A stretch of DNA of 58,917 bases from Acidimicrobiia bacterium (GTDB taxonomy: Bacteria > Actinomycetota > Acidimicrobiia > Acidimicrobiales > Aldehydirespiratoraceae). A program made the translations under genes and the position numbers. Shown one piece after another: positions 32,731 to 40,534 of this stretch. Location of the stretch: contig JAJEEV010000042.1 of the NCBI GenBank assembly GCA_022820805.1, positions 1 through 58,917 on the forward strand. Direction: 5' to 3'. Position 1 is the first letter of the stretch, and every line of letters starts with the position of its first letter. Under the pieces are notes generated by a model. That model ran no database searches, was not told the origin of the DNA, and worked only from the letters and a program-made list of their open reading frames with translations.

Positions 32731-33744
32731 TCAGGCCCCCGCCACGACGGCGTCGACCCGGCGCAGGTACTCGGCCCGGCTGTCGTCGTCGAGCCAGCTG
32801 ATCTCGAAGGAGTTGCGGACCAGCCGCACCACCTCCTCGGCGCTGAGCCCGACCTCTTCGTGGACCCGCATGAAGTTGTCGGCGATGTAGCCGGGGAAGT
32901 AGGCGGGGTCGTCGGAGTTGAGGGTGACCCGCATGCCCCGCTCCAGCATGGACTTGATAGCCGCGGCCTTGGTGCCGTCGGTCACGTAGGCATTGGAGAT
33001 CGGGCACACGGTGAGGCCCAGGCCCCGGCGCTGGATCTCGGCCACCAGCGCCTCGTCCTCCAGGCAGTTGACGCCGTGGTCGATGCGCTCCACGCCGATG
33101 TCGTTGAGGCACTGCCAGATGTGGGCCACCGAGTTCTCCTGGTCCACATCGCAGTGCATGGTCAGCCGGTAGCCCTGGGCCCGGGCGTCGGCGTACACGT
33201 CGCGGAACTTGATGGGCGGGTTGTTGCGCTCGTCGGAGTCGAGGCCCACCCCCAGGATCCAGTCCCGGTACTCGCCGGCCTGCTCCAGGGTCTCGGCCGC
33301 GGACTCGGCCGACATGTCCCGCAGGAAGCACATGATCAGCTCCGAGCGCACCCCGAGGCGCTGCCGGGCGTCGGACTGGGCCCGGCGCAGCCCGGTGATC
33401 ACCGTGCCGAACTCGATGCCGCGGGTGGTGTGGGCCTGCGGGTCGAAGAACATCTCCACGTACACCAGGTTCTGGCTCGCCACCTTGGTGAAGTAGGCCA
33501 TGGCCAGGTCGTAGAAGTCCTGCTCCAGCAGCAGGACGCTCATGCCCTCGTAGTACTGGGCCAGGAACGACGGCAGGTCGTCGAAGTCGTAGGCGGCCCG
33601 CATCTCCTCGACGCCGGCGTAGGGCAGGTCGAGGCCGTTGCGCTCGGCCAGGGCGAACTTCAGCTCCGGCTCGAGGGTGCCCTCCACATGCAGGTGGAGC
33701 TCGGCTTTGGGTATCGACCGGATCAGGTCCTCTACGGAGCCCAT
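32731..33744 (-). CDS. ADE-type adenine deaminase (adenosine-deaminase superfamily)
   Basis: 337 residues. The metal motif AELHLHVEGTLEPEL has Glu after the histidine pair (HxEGTLEPE), typical of adenine deaminases of this superfamily, where adenosine deaminases carry Asp. Other landmarks are GVERIDHGVNCLED, CPISNAYV and TLNSDDPAYF with the catalytic and zinc-ligand Asp. ATG 33744 with GAGAGGAGAA immediately upstream is the right start; the longer frame reaches into the regulator gene. Together with the unrelated AdeC-type enzyme it gives two adenine deaminases in one operon. Confidence 0.88.
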   Translation of the reverse strand: MGSVEDLIRSIPKAELHLHVEGTLEPELKFALAERNGLDLPYAGVEEMRAAYDFDDLPSFLAQYYEGMSVLLLEQDFYDLAMAYFTKVASQNLVYVEMFFDPQAHTTRGIEFGTVITGLRRAQSDARQRLGVRSELIMCFLRDMSAESAAETLEQAGEYRDWILGVGLDSDERNNPPIKFRDVYADARAQGYRLTMHCDVDQENSVAHIWQCLNDIGVERIDHGVNCLEDEALVAEIQRRGLGLTVCPISNAYVTDGTKAAAIKSMLERGMRVTLNSDDPAYFPGYIADNFMRVHEEVGLSAEEVVRLVRNSFEISWLDDDSRAEYLRRVDAVVAGA

Positions 33745-33806
33745 GGCTTCTCCTCTCGTGGTTCTGGTGTTGGTCTCGGGGTTGTGTGGGGCGGGCGCAT
33801 GCCCGG

Positions 33807-34370
33807 TCAGCCTCCGGCTGCGACGAGGATCACCCGGGCCGGCGACTCCGACGCCAGGCGCCAGCGGGTCTGGACCCACGCCGAGTGGAACATGACGTCG
33901 CCGGCGCGGAGAGTCTGTTGCGGACGGTCCTTGAAGTCCACATGCAACGATCCCTCTATCACATAGATGACGGTCTCGTCGGCGGACTCGAACCACTCGT
34001 CGACATCGGGGCCGGGCTCGATCCAGAAATCGCCCAACTCGGTGATTCGCCGCCCGCCCCGGTAGGCGGTGCGGGCCGTGGTGGCGTTGGGCAGCTCGCT
34101 CACCGGCAACTGGTTGAGCTCGGCCGCCCGCAGGACCTCCACCCGGGTGCCGGTCGGCGGGGCGGGCAGCAGGTCCGACGGTCTCACGTCGAGGGCCGCG
34201 GCGATGCGGTACAGCGTGGCGATGGCCACCGATGTGCGTCCGGCCTCGAGCTGGCTCAGGAACGGCTGGCTCACCCCGGCGGCCGCGGCCAGTTTGCGGC
34301 CCGACAGCCCCCGCTCGGCCCGGATCGCCTTGACCTTGGCCCCGATCTGGTGGCCGAGTTCATCGGCCAT
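33807..34370 (-). CDS. XRE-family regulator with cupin domain (regulator 2)
   Basis: 187 residues, paralogue of regulator 1: IGAKVKAIRAERGLSGRKLA and VSQPFLSQLEAGRTSVA helix-turn-helix, then a cupin with EGSLHVDFKDRPQQTLRAGD. First gene of the minus-strand operon regulator 2 - ade - adeC - RO-2 - regulator 1, divergent from the second NdmD-like gene. The shared intergenic region holds the palindrome TGATAA-N7-TTATCA. ATG 34370 is chosen over an upstream ATG since the helix-turn-helix begins normally and the upstream frame would cross the palindrome. Confidence 0.88.
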   Translation of the reverse strand: MADELGHQIGAKVKAIRAERGLSGRKLAAAAGVSQPFLSQLEAGRTSVAIATLYRIAAALDVRPSDLLPAPPTGTRVEVLRAAELNQLPVSELPNATTARTAYRGGRRITELGDFWIEPGPDVDEWFESADETVIYVIEGSLHVDFKDRPQQTLRAGDVMFHSAWVQTRWRLASESPARVILVAAGG

Positions 34371-34415
34371 GGTGCTGTGAACCCATTGTGAGCCGTCTCC
34401 CAGGGTATTGACTGG

Positions 34416-34436
34416 GTGATAACTGGTTCTTATCAT
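34416..34436. promoter_or_regulatory. Candidate operator TGATAA-N7-TTATCA (site 1)
   Basis: GTGATAA-CTGGTTC-TTATCAT, an inverted repeat with 7-base spacer, in the 116-bp region between regulator 2 (minus) and the second NdmD-like gene (plus). The spacing and half-sites equal those of site 2 at 39100-39120. Confidence 0.65.
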
Positions 34437-34486
34437 CTCGTTGAGGGCAGACCAAACCAACCTGAGAGTCCAAGGAGGATGATCCG

Positions 34487-36247
34487 GTGACAGCCGACCC
34501 GTTCACCATGTGGCATCCGGTGGCGTCGGAGCACGACGTGCCCTACCGCCACGTCCACCACGCCCAGCTGCTGGGCCTGGAGCTGGCGGTGTGGCGGGCC
34601 GACGACGACTTCGTGAACGTGTGGGAGAACCGGTGCCTGCACCGCGGGGTGCGCCTGTCCATCGGCTCCAACGACGGCACCGAGCTGCGCTGCCAGTACC
34701 ACGGCTGGCGCTACGCCAACCGGTCCGCAGGATGCACCTACATCCCGGCCCACCCGGCCGACGCGCCGGCCCGGACCATCTGCAACCGGACGTTCCCATC
34801 GGTGGAGCGATACGGCCTGGTGTGGTCGGGCGAGGAGCCGGTGGGCGACCCGCCGACTATCGACGCGCTGGAGGCGGGGGCGCCGTTCGGGTTGCGCAAC
34901 CTGCCGGTCAACGCCTCGGTGGAGCTGACCGTGCGGCACTTGGAGGCCCACCGCTTCTCGCCCAACGGGCAGCTTGACGAGGAGCCCGAGATGTCGGTGG
35001 ACCGGGTGGAGGACTACTCGGTGGCGCTGACCGCCCGGGCCGGCGGCTCGCAGTCCACGGCGGTGTTCTTCGTGCAGCCGGTGGACTCCGCTCGCTGCAT
35101 GGTCCGGGGCGTGCTTTCTGAAACGCCGCCCGCCGGCGAGCAGCTGGCCGTCTGGCGGCACCACGCCACCGGGCTGAACCAGCTGCGGGTGGCGATCGAG
35201 GCCGAGGCCGCCTCGCAGCCTGCCCCCGAGCCGATGGTGCCCGTGCTTCAGCAGGTGCCCGTGCACCTGGCGGAAATCCCGGATGCGCCGTCGGGTCGCC
35301 AGGCGGCCCTGCGGGTGCTGGTGCACCGCAAGTGGGAGACCGCCGACGGGGTGGCCGCCTTCGAGCTGGCCCCGCTGGAGGGGGTGCTGCCGACCTTCCA
35401 GCCGGGGGCCCATATCGACGTCCACCTGCCCAACGGGCTGGTGCGCCAGTACTCGATCACCAACGGCCCCGGCGAGACGTCCTACTACCGCCTGGGCGTC
35501 AAGCTGGAGCCCGAGTCCACCGGCGGGTCGAGCTGCCTGCACGAGACCGTTCGGGAGGGCGACGTGCTGGCCATCTCCGAGCCCCGCAACAACTTCCCGC
35601 TGCGCCGCGACTCGAACCGCACGATCCTGCTCGCCGGCGGCATCGGCATCACCCCGCTGCTGGCCATGGCCCAGTCGCTCGACCGCATGAGGCTCGGCTT
35701 CGAGCTGCACTGCTTCGCCCAGTCCGCCGAGCACATCGCGTTCGCTGACGTGGTCGAGGGACTGGGCCCGTCGGTGGTGCGCCACCTCGGGCTGTCGCCC
35801 TCCGAGACCGTTTCTGAGATCCAGCGCCTGGTGGCCGGATACGAGAACTACTCCAACCTCTACGTGTGCGGTCCGGGGCCGATGCTGGAGGCGGTGCGGC
35901 GGGAGGCGGCCGCAGCCGGCTGGCCCGACGAGGCCGTCCACTTCGAGTACTTCAAGAACACCACCGAGATCGACGACTCGTCGACGTTCGAGGTGGCGCT
36001 GGCCCGCTCGGCGCTCACCGTGACGGTGCCGCCGGGGGCCACCATCCTGGAGGTGCTGCGGGAGCACGGGGTGGCGATGCCCTCGTCGTGCGAGCAGGGG
36101 GCGTGCGGCACCTGCGTGGCGACCGTGCTCGACGGCGAGCCCCACCACCAGGACGTGTACCTCAACGACTCCGAGCACCGGGCCGGCGACCGGATCATGA
36201 CCTGCGTGTCGCGGTCGGTCTCCGACCGGCTCGTGCTGGACCTGTGA
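34487..36247 (+). CDS. ndmD-like: NdmD-like reductase: Rieske domain fused to FMN/NAD/[2Fe-2S] reductase (copy 2)
   Basis: 586 residues with the same layout as copy 1: Rieske site C50-x-H52 and C69-x2-H72, a vestigial oxygenase domain without iron ligands (LRNLPVNASVELTVR, FFVQPVDSARC), FMN loop RQYSITNGPG, NAD loop AGGIGITPLLAMA, CGPGPM and a plant-type ferredoxin with SSCEQGACGTC. The two copies are clearly paralogous but differ along their whole length, most in the linker between the Rieske and reductase parts. GTG start after GGAGGATGATCC. Followed by a GST-like gene but, unlike copy 1, not by an ndmC-like gene. Confidence 0.9.
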   Translation: MTADPFTMWHPVASEHDVPYRHVHHAQLLGLELAVWRADDDFVNVWENRCLHRGVRLSIGSNDGTELRCQYHGWRYANRSAGCTYIPAHPADAPARTICNRTFPSVERYGLVWSGEEPVGDPPTIDALEAGAPFGLRNLPVNASVELTVRHLEAHRFSPNGQLDEEPEMSVDRVEDYSVALTARAGGSQSTAVFFVQPVDSARCMVRGVLSETPPAGEQLAVWRHHATGLNQLRVAIEAEAASQPAPEPMVPVLQQVPVHLAEIPDAPSGRQAALRVLVHRKWETADGVAAFELAPLEGVLPTFQPGAHIDVHLPNGLVRQYSITNGPGETSYYRLGVKLEPESTGGSSCLHETVREGDVLAISEPRNNFPLRRDSNRTILLAGGIGITPLLAMAQSLDRMRLGFELHCFAQSAEHIAFADVVEGLGPSVVRHLGLSPSETVSEIQRLVAGYENYSNLYVCGPGPMLEAVRREAAAAGWPDEAVHFEYFKNTTEIDDSSTFEVALARSALTVTVPPGATILEVLREHGVAMPSSCEQGACGTCVATVLDGEPHHQDVYLNDSEHRAGDRIMTCVSRSVSDRLVLDL

Positions 36248-36272
36248 CGGCCTCGACGGCGGGGGTGCGGCG

Positions 36273-36911
36273 ATGATCAAGCTCTACGACTACGTGCTGT
36301 CGGTCAACTGCTACAAGCAGCGCCTGATGATGAGCATCCTGGACGTGCCCTACGAGTCGGTGCCGGTGGACTTCTTCCCGGGCTGGGAGCACAAGGGCGC
36401 CGAGTTCCGCAAGATCAACCCGCTGGGCCACATCCCGGTGATCGACGACGACGGCTACATCCTGTGGGACGCCCACGCCATCCTCGTCTACCTGGCCTCC
36501 AGGTACGACCCGAGCGGGCGGTGGTACCCGGCCGGCGATCCCGAGCTGCTCGGCGAGACCGCCTCGTGGATGCTGTTCGCGGAGGGCACCACCAACACGG
36601 CGTCCGCGGCCCGCCTGTGCGTCAACCTCGACTACGACTTCGACCTGGAGGCCTGCCAGGCCGGCGCCCACCGGCTCTTCCGGGTGCTGGACGAGCACCT
36701 GTGGTTCCACGAGCGCCGGGGTTTGGACTGGGTGTGCTCGGGCGACCATCCCACCATTGCCGACATCGCGCTGTTCCCGGACGTGATCCTGTCGGAGGAG
36801 GGCGGCATCTCCCGGATGGACTATCCGGCGCTTCGACGCTGGACCGACCGGGTGCGGCGCATTGATGGCTTCGAGGTGATGCCCGGCATCTTCCCCGCCT
36901 CACCGGGCTAG
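36273..36911 (+). CDS. ndmE-like: NdmE-like glutathione S-transferase-fold protein (copy 2)
   Basis: 212 residues, strongly similar to copy 1 (IKLYDYVLSVNCYKQRLMMS, NPLGHIPVIDDDGYILW, FDLEACQAGAHRLFRVLDEH). The same inference applies: an adaptor that holds the oxygenase and the NdmD-like reductase together. ATG start 25 bases after the NdmD-like stop. It closes the plus-strand pair; the genes beyond are on the other strand. Confidence 0.85.
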   Translation: MIKLYDYVLSVNCYKQRLMMSILDVPYESVPVDFFPGWEHKGAEFRKINPLGHIPVIDDDGYILWDAHAILVYLASRYDPSGRWYPAGDPELLGETASWMLFAEGTTNTASAARLCVNLDYDFDLEACQAGAHRLFRVLDEHLWFHERRGLDWVCSGDHPTIADIALFPDVILSEEGGISRMDYPALRRWTDRVRRIDGFEVMPGIFPASPG

Positions 36912-36930
36912 AAGCCGAGGTCCGGTCTCG

Positions 36931-37022
36931 GGGCCGGCGCCGGGCCACACAACACGGCCAACGTCAGAGCCGCAGCAGGGCCGGGGCCTACCCACACAAC
37001 ACCGCCGATGCCGGAGCCGCAG
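36931..37022. repeat. Imperfect tandem duplication, about 48 bp
   Basis: Two successive units share CACACAACAC followed about 20 bases later by AGCCGCAGC, in the gap between the convergent NdmE-like and RO-3 genes. GC-rich, with no gene seen. Confidence 0.5.
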
Positions 37023-37065
37023 CCGGCCGGCCGGGCTGGGGGTTGCGGCCGGGGCCGAGATGAAC

Positions 37066-38043
37066 TCAGGCGGTGCCGAAGGTCAGGCCGAGGTCTTTGA
37101 GCCAGCGGCGGTAGGCGACCGCGGTCTTGTCGGCCCGGACGTGCAGCTCGGCCTGCAGCTCCAGGGGCAACAGCTCGGGCCGCTGCGACTCGACGATGGG
37201 GATGTCCTGCAGGACGATCTCGTCGATGTAGGCGCCGAACTCCTCGTCGGGCATGTCGTGGTTGTAGTTCATCGAGTTCCACATCCAGCCGACGCTGTTG
37301 TGCTCGTCCACCGGGGTCACCGCGAAGTACATGGCGTAGCGCTCCGGGCCTCCTCCCGGCACCGACAGCTCGATGTAGGCGGTGAGGGGTCGCAGCACCC
37401 GGTACAGCCACTGGGCTATCTTGGCCTCGCCGGAGCCGTCGGGGTTGGGGGTCCAGGTGTTGATGTCGACGGCGGTGATGCCGTCGGGGCCGGTCTCCAC
37501 GGTGTAGTCGCCGAGCTCGGTGTGGTCGCGGTCGCCGAGGATGCCCTCGTGCACGAACGGGAAGTGGCTGGCGTCCAGGAAGTTCTCGATGACCCTGGGT
37601 GCGCCGGCCGCGATCGGGTACGGGCCGCCGAGGACGTGGCGGAAGGCGGGGTCGTCCCACTCTCCGTACGGCGGCGGGGTGCTGCCGGGGCGGCCCAGCG
37701 AGGCCCATACCAGGCCGTGGGCCTCGGTGGCGGCGTAGACGGTGGCGCACGCCCGCGACGGCGGCCGCTGCCGGGGGCGGGAGGGGATGTGGACGCAGCT
37801 GCCGGTGCGGTCGTAGGTCCAGCCGTGGTAGGGGCACTCCAGGCCGCTGGCGGTGACCTGACCGAGCGACAGGCGGGTGCCGCGGTGCACGCACAGGTCC
37901 TTCCAGGCCATCAGCGCGCCGTCCTGGCGCCAGACCACCAGGTCCTCGCCCAGCAGGCGGGCCCCGGTCACCTGCGCCTCGCCCACGTCGTCGGCCCGGG
38001 CCACCACGTGCCAGTCGTTCACCAGGACCGGATCGTCGAGCAT
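37066..38043 (-). CDS. Rieske non-heme iron oxygenase, NdmA/NdmB-like (RO-3)
   Basis: 325 residues. Intact Rieske site (CVHRGTRLSLG and CPYHGWTYD) and intact iron site ENFLDASHFPFVH. The spelling of the iron motif and the C-terminus AYRRWLKDLGLTFG are shared with the two Rieske-less NdmC-like proteins, not with RO-1 and RO-2, so RO-3 is the complete relative from which the NdmC-like form can be derived by loss of the cluster loops. Transcribed downstream of the second NdmC-like gene (128-bp gap). Expected to be an N-demethylase of the NdmA/NdmB kind using an NdmD-like reductase. Confidence 0.9.
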   Translation of the reverse strand: MLDDPVLVNDWHVVARADDVGEAQVTGARLLGEDLVVWRQDGALMAWKDLCVHRGTRLSLGQVTASGLECPYHGWTYDRTGSCVHIPSRPRQRPPSRACATVYAATEAHGLVWASLGRPGSTPPPYGEWDDPAFRHVLGGPYPIAAGAPRVIENFLDASHFPFVHEGILGDRDHTELGDYTVETGPDGITAVDINTWTPNPDGSGEAKIAQWLYRVLRPLTAYIELSVPGGGPERYAMYFAVTPVDEHNSVGWMWNSMNYNHDMPDEEFGAYIDEIVLQDIPIVESQRPELLPLELQAELHVRADKTAVAYRRWLKDLGLTFGTA

Positions 38044-38171
38044 CGCAGCCTCAGCCCCTGCCCTGCCGCCGCCGTTGCCTCCGCCACTGCCCGGGCCGCT
38101 GCCTCAGGCCGGGGCCGGGCACACGCCAGCAGGCGGAGGAGACCGCGCGTCCCAACATCGCAGCACCAACC

Positions 38172-39083
38172 TCAGACCCGGGCGGGCACCACCCCGTAGG
38201 TGACGCCCAGGTCGGCCAGCCAGCGCCGGTAGGCGATGGCCGACCGGTCCGCCCTGATGGGGGTCTCGGCCCGGGGGTCGAGGGGCAGCAGCTTGGGGTG
38301 CTGGTTCTCCAGGATGGGCTTGTCCTGGGCGAAGATCAGCAGCTGGTAGGACTTGATGTCGGTGTCGGTGCTGTCGTCGTCGATGACGCCCATGTAGTTG
38401 TGGGCCCGCACCCGGTCGGCGCTCATCGGTTGCACCCAGATGGCGCAGATGTCCTCGATGGAGGGGTCGGGGAGGCTGTCGTAGTAAAGCATCACGCAGT
38501 AGGGGTGCGGCACCCGGTAGCGGTAGCGCATCACCACCGGGGCGTCGAAGTTGACCCCGACCTTCGGCACCAGCATGTCGCACTTGGTGGCGTGGACCTC
38601 GCCGTCGCGGATCTCGACGTCGTACTCCACCACCTCGGTGTGGGGCAACACGCCCAGCGACCCCTCGTGGACGTAGGGGAAGTGGGCCAGGTCGAGGAAG
38701 TTCTCCACCGCCCGGGGCGCAGAGGTGGACACGCCGACGGTGCCGGCGTTCATGTTCCGGCGGCGGGGGTGGTGGTACTCGGGCAGCGGGAACAGCTCCG
38801 CGGGCGGGTTGCCGAGGCTGGTCCACAGGTAGCCGTATTCCGGCTTGACCGGCAGGGCTGCGGCCCGGTCGAGGGCGGCGGGGGCGACAGGCGCGCCCGC
38901 AGGCAGCTCGGGACTGGACCGCCAGACCAGGCATTCACCCGCGGGAGTGATGCTGTAGCTGACACGCTCCTCCAGCAGGAGGGTCTGGTTCACGACGCCG
39001 ACGCCGATCTCGTCGAGGGCGCTGATGACGTGCCACTGGTTCAGGATCACCGGGTCAGTGCAGGCCGGCTTCGCGAGCTTCAC
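38172..39083 (-). CDS. ndmC-like: NdmC-like Rieske-less oxygenase catalytic subunit (copy 2)
   Basis: 303 residues. Like copy 1 it keeps the outer strands of the Rieske domain (QWHVISALDEIGVG, LLLEERVSYS, YGYLWTSLG) but the segment with CxH and CxxH is missing; the single cysteine near it (GECLVW) is not part of a ligand pair. The catalytic site is intact, N128, D131, H134 and H139 in ENFLDLAHFPYVH. GTG start. It is preceded by operator site 2 only 17 bases upstream and followed by RO-3. It could pair with either NdmD-like protein. Confidence 0.87.
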   Translation of the reverse strand: MKLAKPACTDPVILNQWHVISALDEIGVGVVNQTLLLEERVSYSITPAGECLVWRSSPELPAGAPVAPAALDRAAALPVKPEYGYLWTSLGNPPAELFPLPEYHHPRRRNMNAGTVGVSTSAPRAVENFLDLAHFPYVHEGSLGVLPHTEVVEYDVEIRDGEVHATKCDMLVPKVGVNFDAPVVMRYRYRVPHPYCVMLYYDSLPDPSIEDICAIWVQPMSADRVRAHNYMGVIDDDSTDTDIKSYQLLIFAQDKPILENQHPKLLPLDPRAETPIRADRSAIAYRRWLADLGVTYGVVPARV

Positions 39084-39099
39084 AGTGTCGTTCCCGTCG

Positions 39100-39120
39100 C
39101 TGATAAACGCTGCTTATCAG
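39100..39120. promoter_or_regulatory. Candidate operator TGATAA-N7-TTATCA (site 2)
   Basis: CTGATAA-ACGCTGC-TTATCAG is a perfect 7-bp inverted repeat with a 7-base spacer, 17 bases before the second NdmC-like start codon. Same half-sites and spacing as site 1 at 34416-34436. Confidence 0.68.
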
Positions 39121-39182
39121 TCTGTCATCCCTGCGCTCCCGGCGCAACGGCCCCCACACCCCACCCGACATTGATAGCGAAA

Positions 39183-39197
39183 CCGCCCCCAGGGCGG
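39183..39197 (-). terminator. Possible terminator hairpin after the PLD-like gene
   Basis: On the minus strand CCGCCC-TGG-GGGCGG is followed by TTTCG, 45 bases after the phospholipase-D-like stop. Short stem and only three Ts, so modest support. Confidence 0.4.
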
Positions 39198-39241
39198 CAC
39201 AAACCCCAACGCCTCCGGCGCCGGGACACGCTCGGGGCGGG

Positions 39242-40312
39242 TCAGCGTCGGGCGAGGGTGGGGGCGAACGGGGCCACGACCTGCGCGGCGCCGACGATCC
39301 CGTGGAAATAGAAGCGGGCCACCAGGCGCCCCCATAGAGCACCCGCACCGCCGGAGCGTCCCGTCGACCGGGCGCGGTCCAGGGGTTCGGTGTCGGTGAG
39401 CATGCGGGCCTTGAAGCCGGCGATGAAGTCGGTGTCGGTGATCAGCAGGCACACCTCCTGATTGCATCGGAAGCTGTGACGGCTGAAGTTCGAGGAGCCC
39501 ACCAGGAGCTTGTCGTCGTCGGCCAGCAGGAACCGGGCGTGGAAGAAGTCGGGGTAGGTGTGCAGGTCCACGCCGCTGCTAGTCAACCGGCCCCAGATGT
39601 AGGGCTCGGCGGCCCGCAGCAGCTTGAAGTTGTTCTCCCGGGCGGTGATCACCGTCTTCGAGGGTGCCTCGGCCCCTCCGAGCAGCTTGACGATCCCGAC
39701 GTCCAGCGAGTACGGCGAGGCCAGCACCAGGCTGTCGACGGCGCCGGCGACGACCTGTTCGAAGACGGGCTCGATCTCGGCGTTGGTGATGATCCGCCCG
39801 GTCAGCGACTGGCGGTCGCCCAGTTCGGTGCGGGCGAAGTCTTCGGCGAGCACCTCCACCGTGGCGGTGTCGGTGATGCGAATCATGAAGTCCCGCCAGG
39901 CGAAGTTGTGGTCGCTGATGTTGATGCCGCCCACGTAGGCGTGGTCGTCCACCACGTACAGCTTCTTGTGATTGCGGCTCAGGCCGAAGAACTTCACCGG
40001 TCCGAAGGGCTGGGTGAAGGTCACGGCCACACCCGCGGCTCTGAGCCGTTCGAACATCGCCTTCGTCTCAGCGACCTCGTCCCGTACGGACGGGTCGGTG
40101 TCCTTCCGGTCGCTGACGTAGCGCAGGGCGAAGCAGTCGACGAGCAGCCTCACGTCCACGCCCCGCCCCGCGGCCTCGGTCATCAGGTCGGCGACCGCCA
40201 GGCCCGAGCCGTCGCCGTCGAAGGTCATCACCTGCACCAGCACCCGCCGCTCCGCCGCGCCCAGCACCCGGTGCAGTTCCTCGACGAACTCCCGATTGTC
40301 CAGCAGCCTCAT
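39242..40312 (-). CDS. Phospholipase D / cardiolipin synthase-like protein
   Basis: 356 residues with two PLD domains. The first HKD motif is canonical (NHKKLYVVDD followed by VGGINISD); the second reads HARFLLADDDKLLVGSSNFS, with Arg replacing Lys of HxK. Members transfer phosphatidyl groups or cleave phosphodiesters at the membrane. The protein lacks the N-terminal membrane helices of cardiolipin synthase ClsA and is nearer the ClsB/ClsC type in size. A further in-frame GTG at 40330 is possible. Not linked by sequence to the oxygenase locus; divergent from the AbiEi-like gene across a P-repeat pair. Confidence 0.8.
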   Translation of the reverse strand: MRLLDNREFVEELHRVLGAAERRVLVQVMTFDGDGSGLAVADLMTEAAGRGVDVRLLVDCFALRYVSDRKDTDPSVRDEVAETKAMFERLRAAGVAVTFTQPFGPVKFFGLSRNHKKLYVVDDHAYVGGINISDHNFAWRDFMIRITDTATVEVLAEDFARTELGDRQSLTGRIITNAEIEPVFEQVVAGAVDSLVLASPYSLDVGIVKLLGGAEAPSKTVITARENNFKLLRAAEPYIWGRLTSSGVDLHTYPDFFHARFLLADDDKLLVGSSNFSRHSFRCNQEVCLLITDTDFIAGFKARMLTDTEPLDRARSTGRSGGAGALWGRLVARFYFHGIVGAAQVVAPFAPTLARR

Positions 40313-40370
40313 GCGCCCGTCGCCGCCCACCCGCCGAAACTACCCGCCCCACATCTAACCCCCAGCCCCC

Positions 40371-40425
40371 CAGAATCTCGGGAGCGTCATGTGTCGTATA
40401 CCCGCACAACCCACACCAAGAACCT
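40371..40425 (-). repeat. P-family palindromic repeat, pair 2 copy a
   Basis: CAGAATCTCGGGAGCG at the left, CACCAAGAACCTG at the right, core TGTGTCGTATACCCGCACA forming an inner hairpin (TGTG/CACA). Copy b follows 71 bp later. Confidence 0.8.
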
Positions 40426-40441
40426 GCGCCAACCCCACCCC

Positions 40442-40496
40442 CAGAATCTCGGGAGCGTCATGTGTCGTATACCCGCACAATTCGCACCAAGAACCT
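40442..40496 (-). repeat. P-family palindromic repeat, pair 2 copy b
   Basis: Almost identical to copy a in its first 40 bases (same left end and core), differing near the right end (TTCGCACC instead of CCCACACC). Pair lies between the divergent PLD-like and AbiEi-like genes. Confidence 0.8.
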
Positions 40497-40534
40497 GGGG
40501 CTTCCGGTAGTAGGATTTCATAGGTTTTGCTTAT

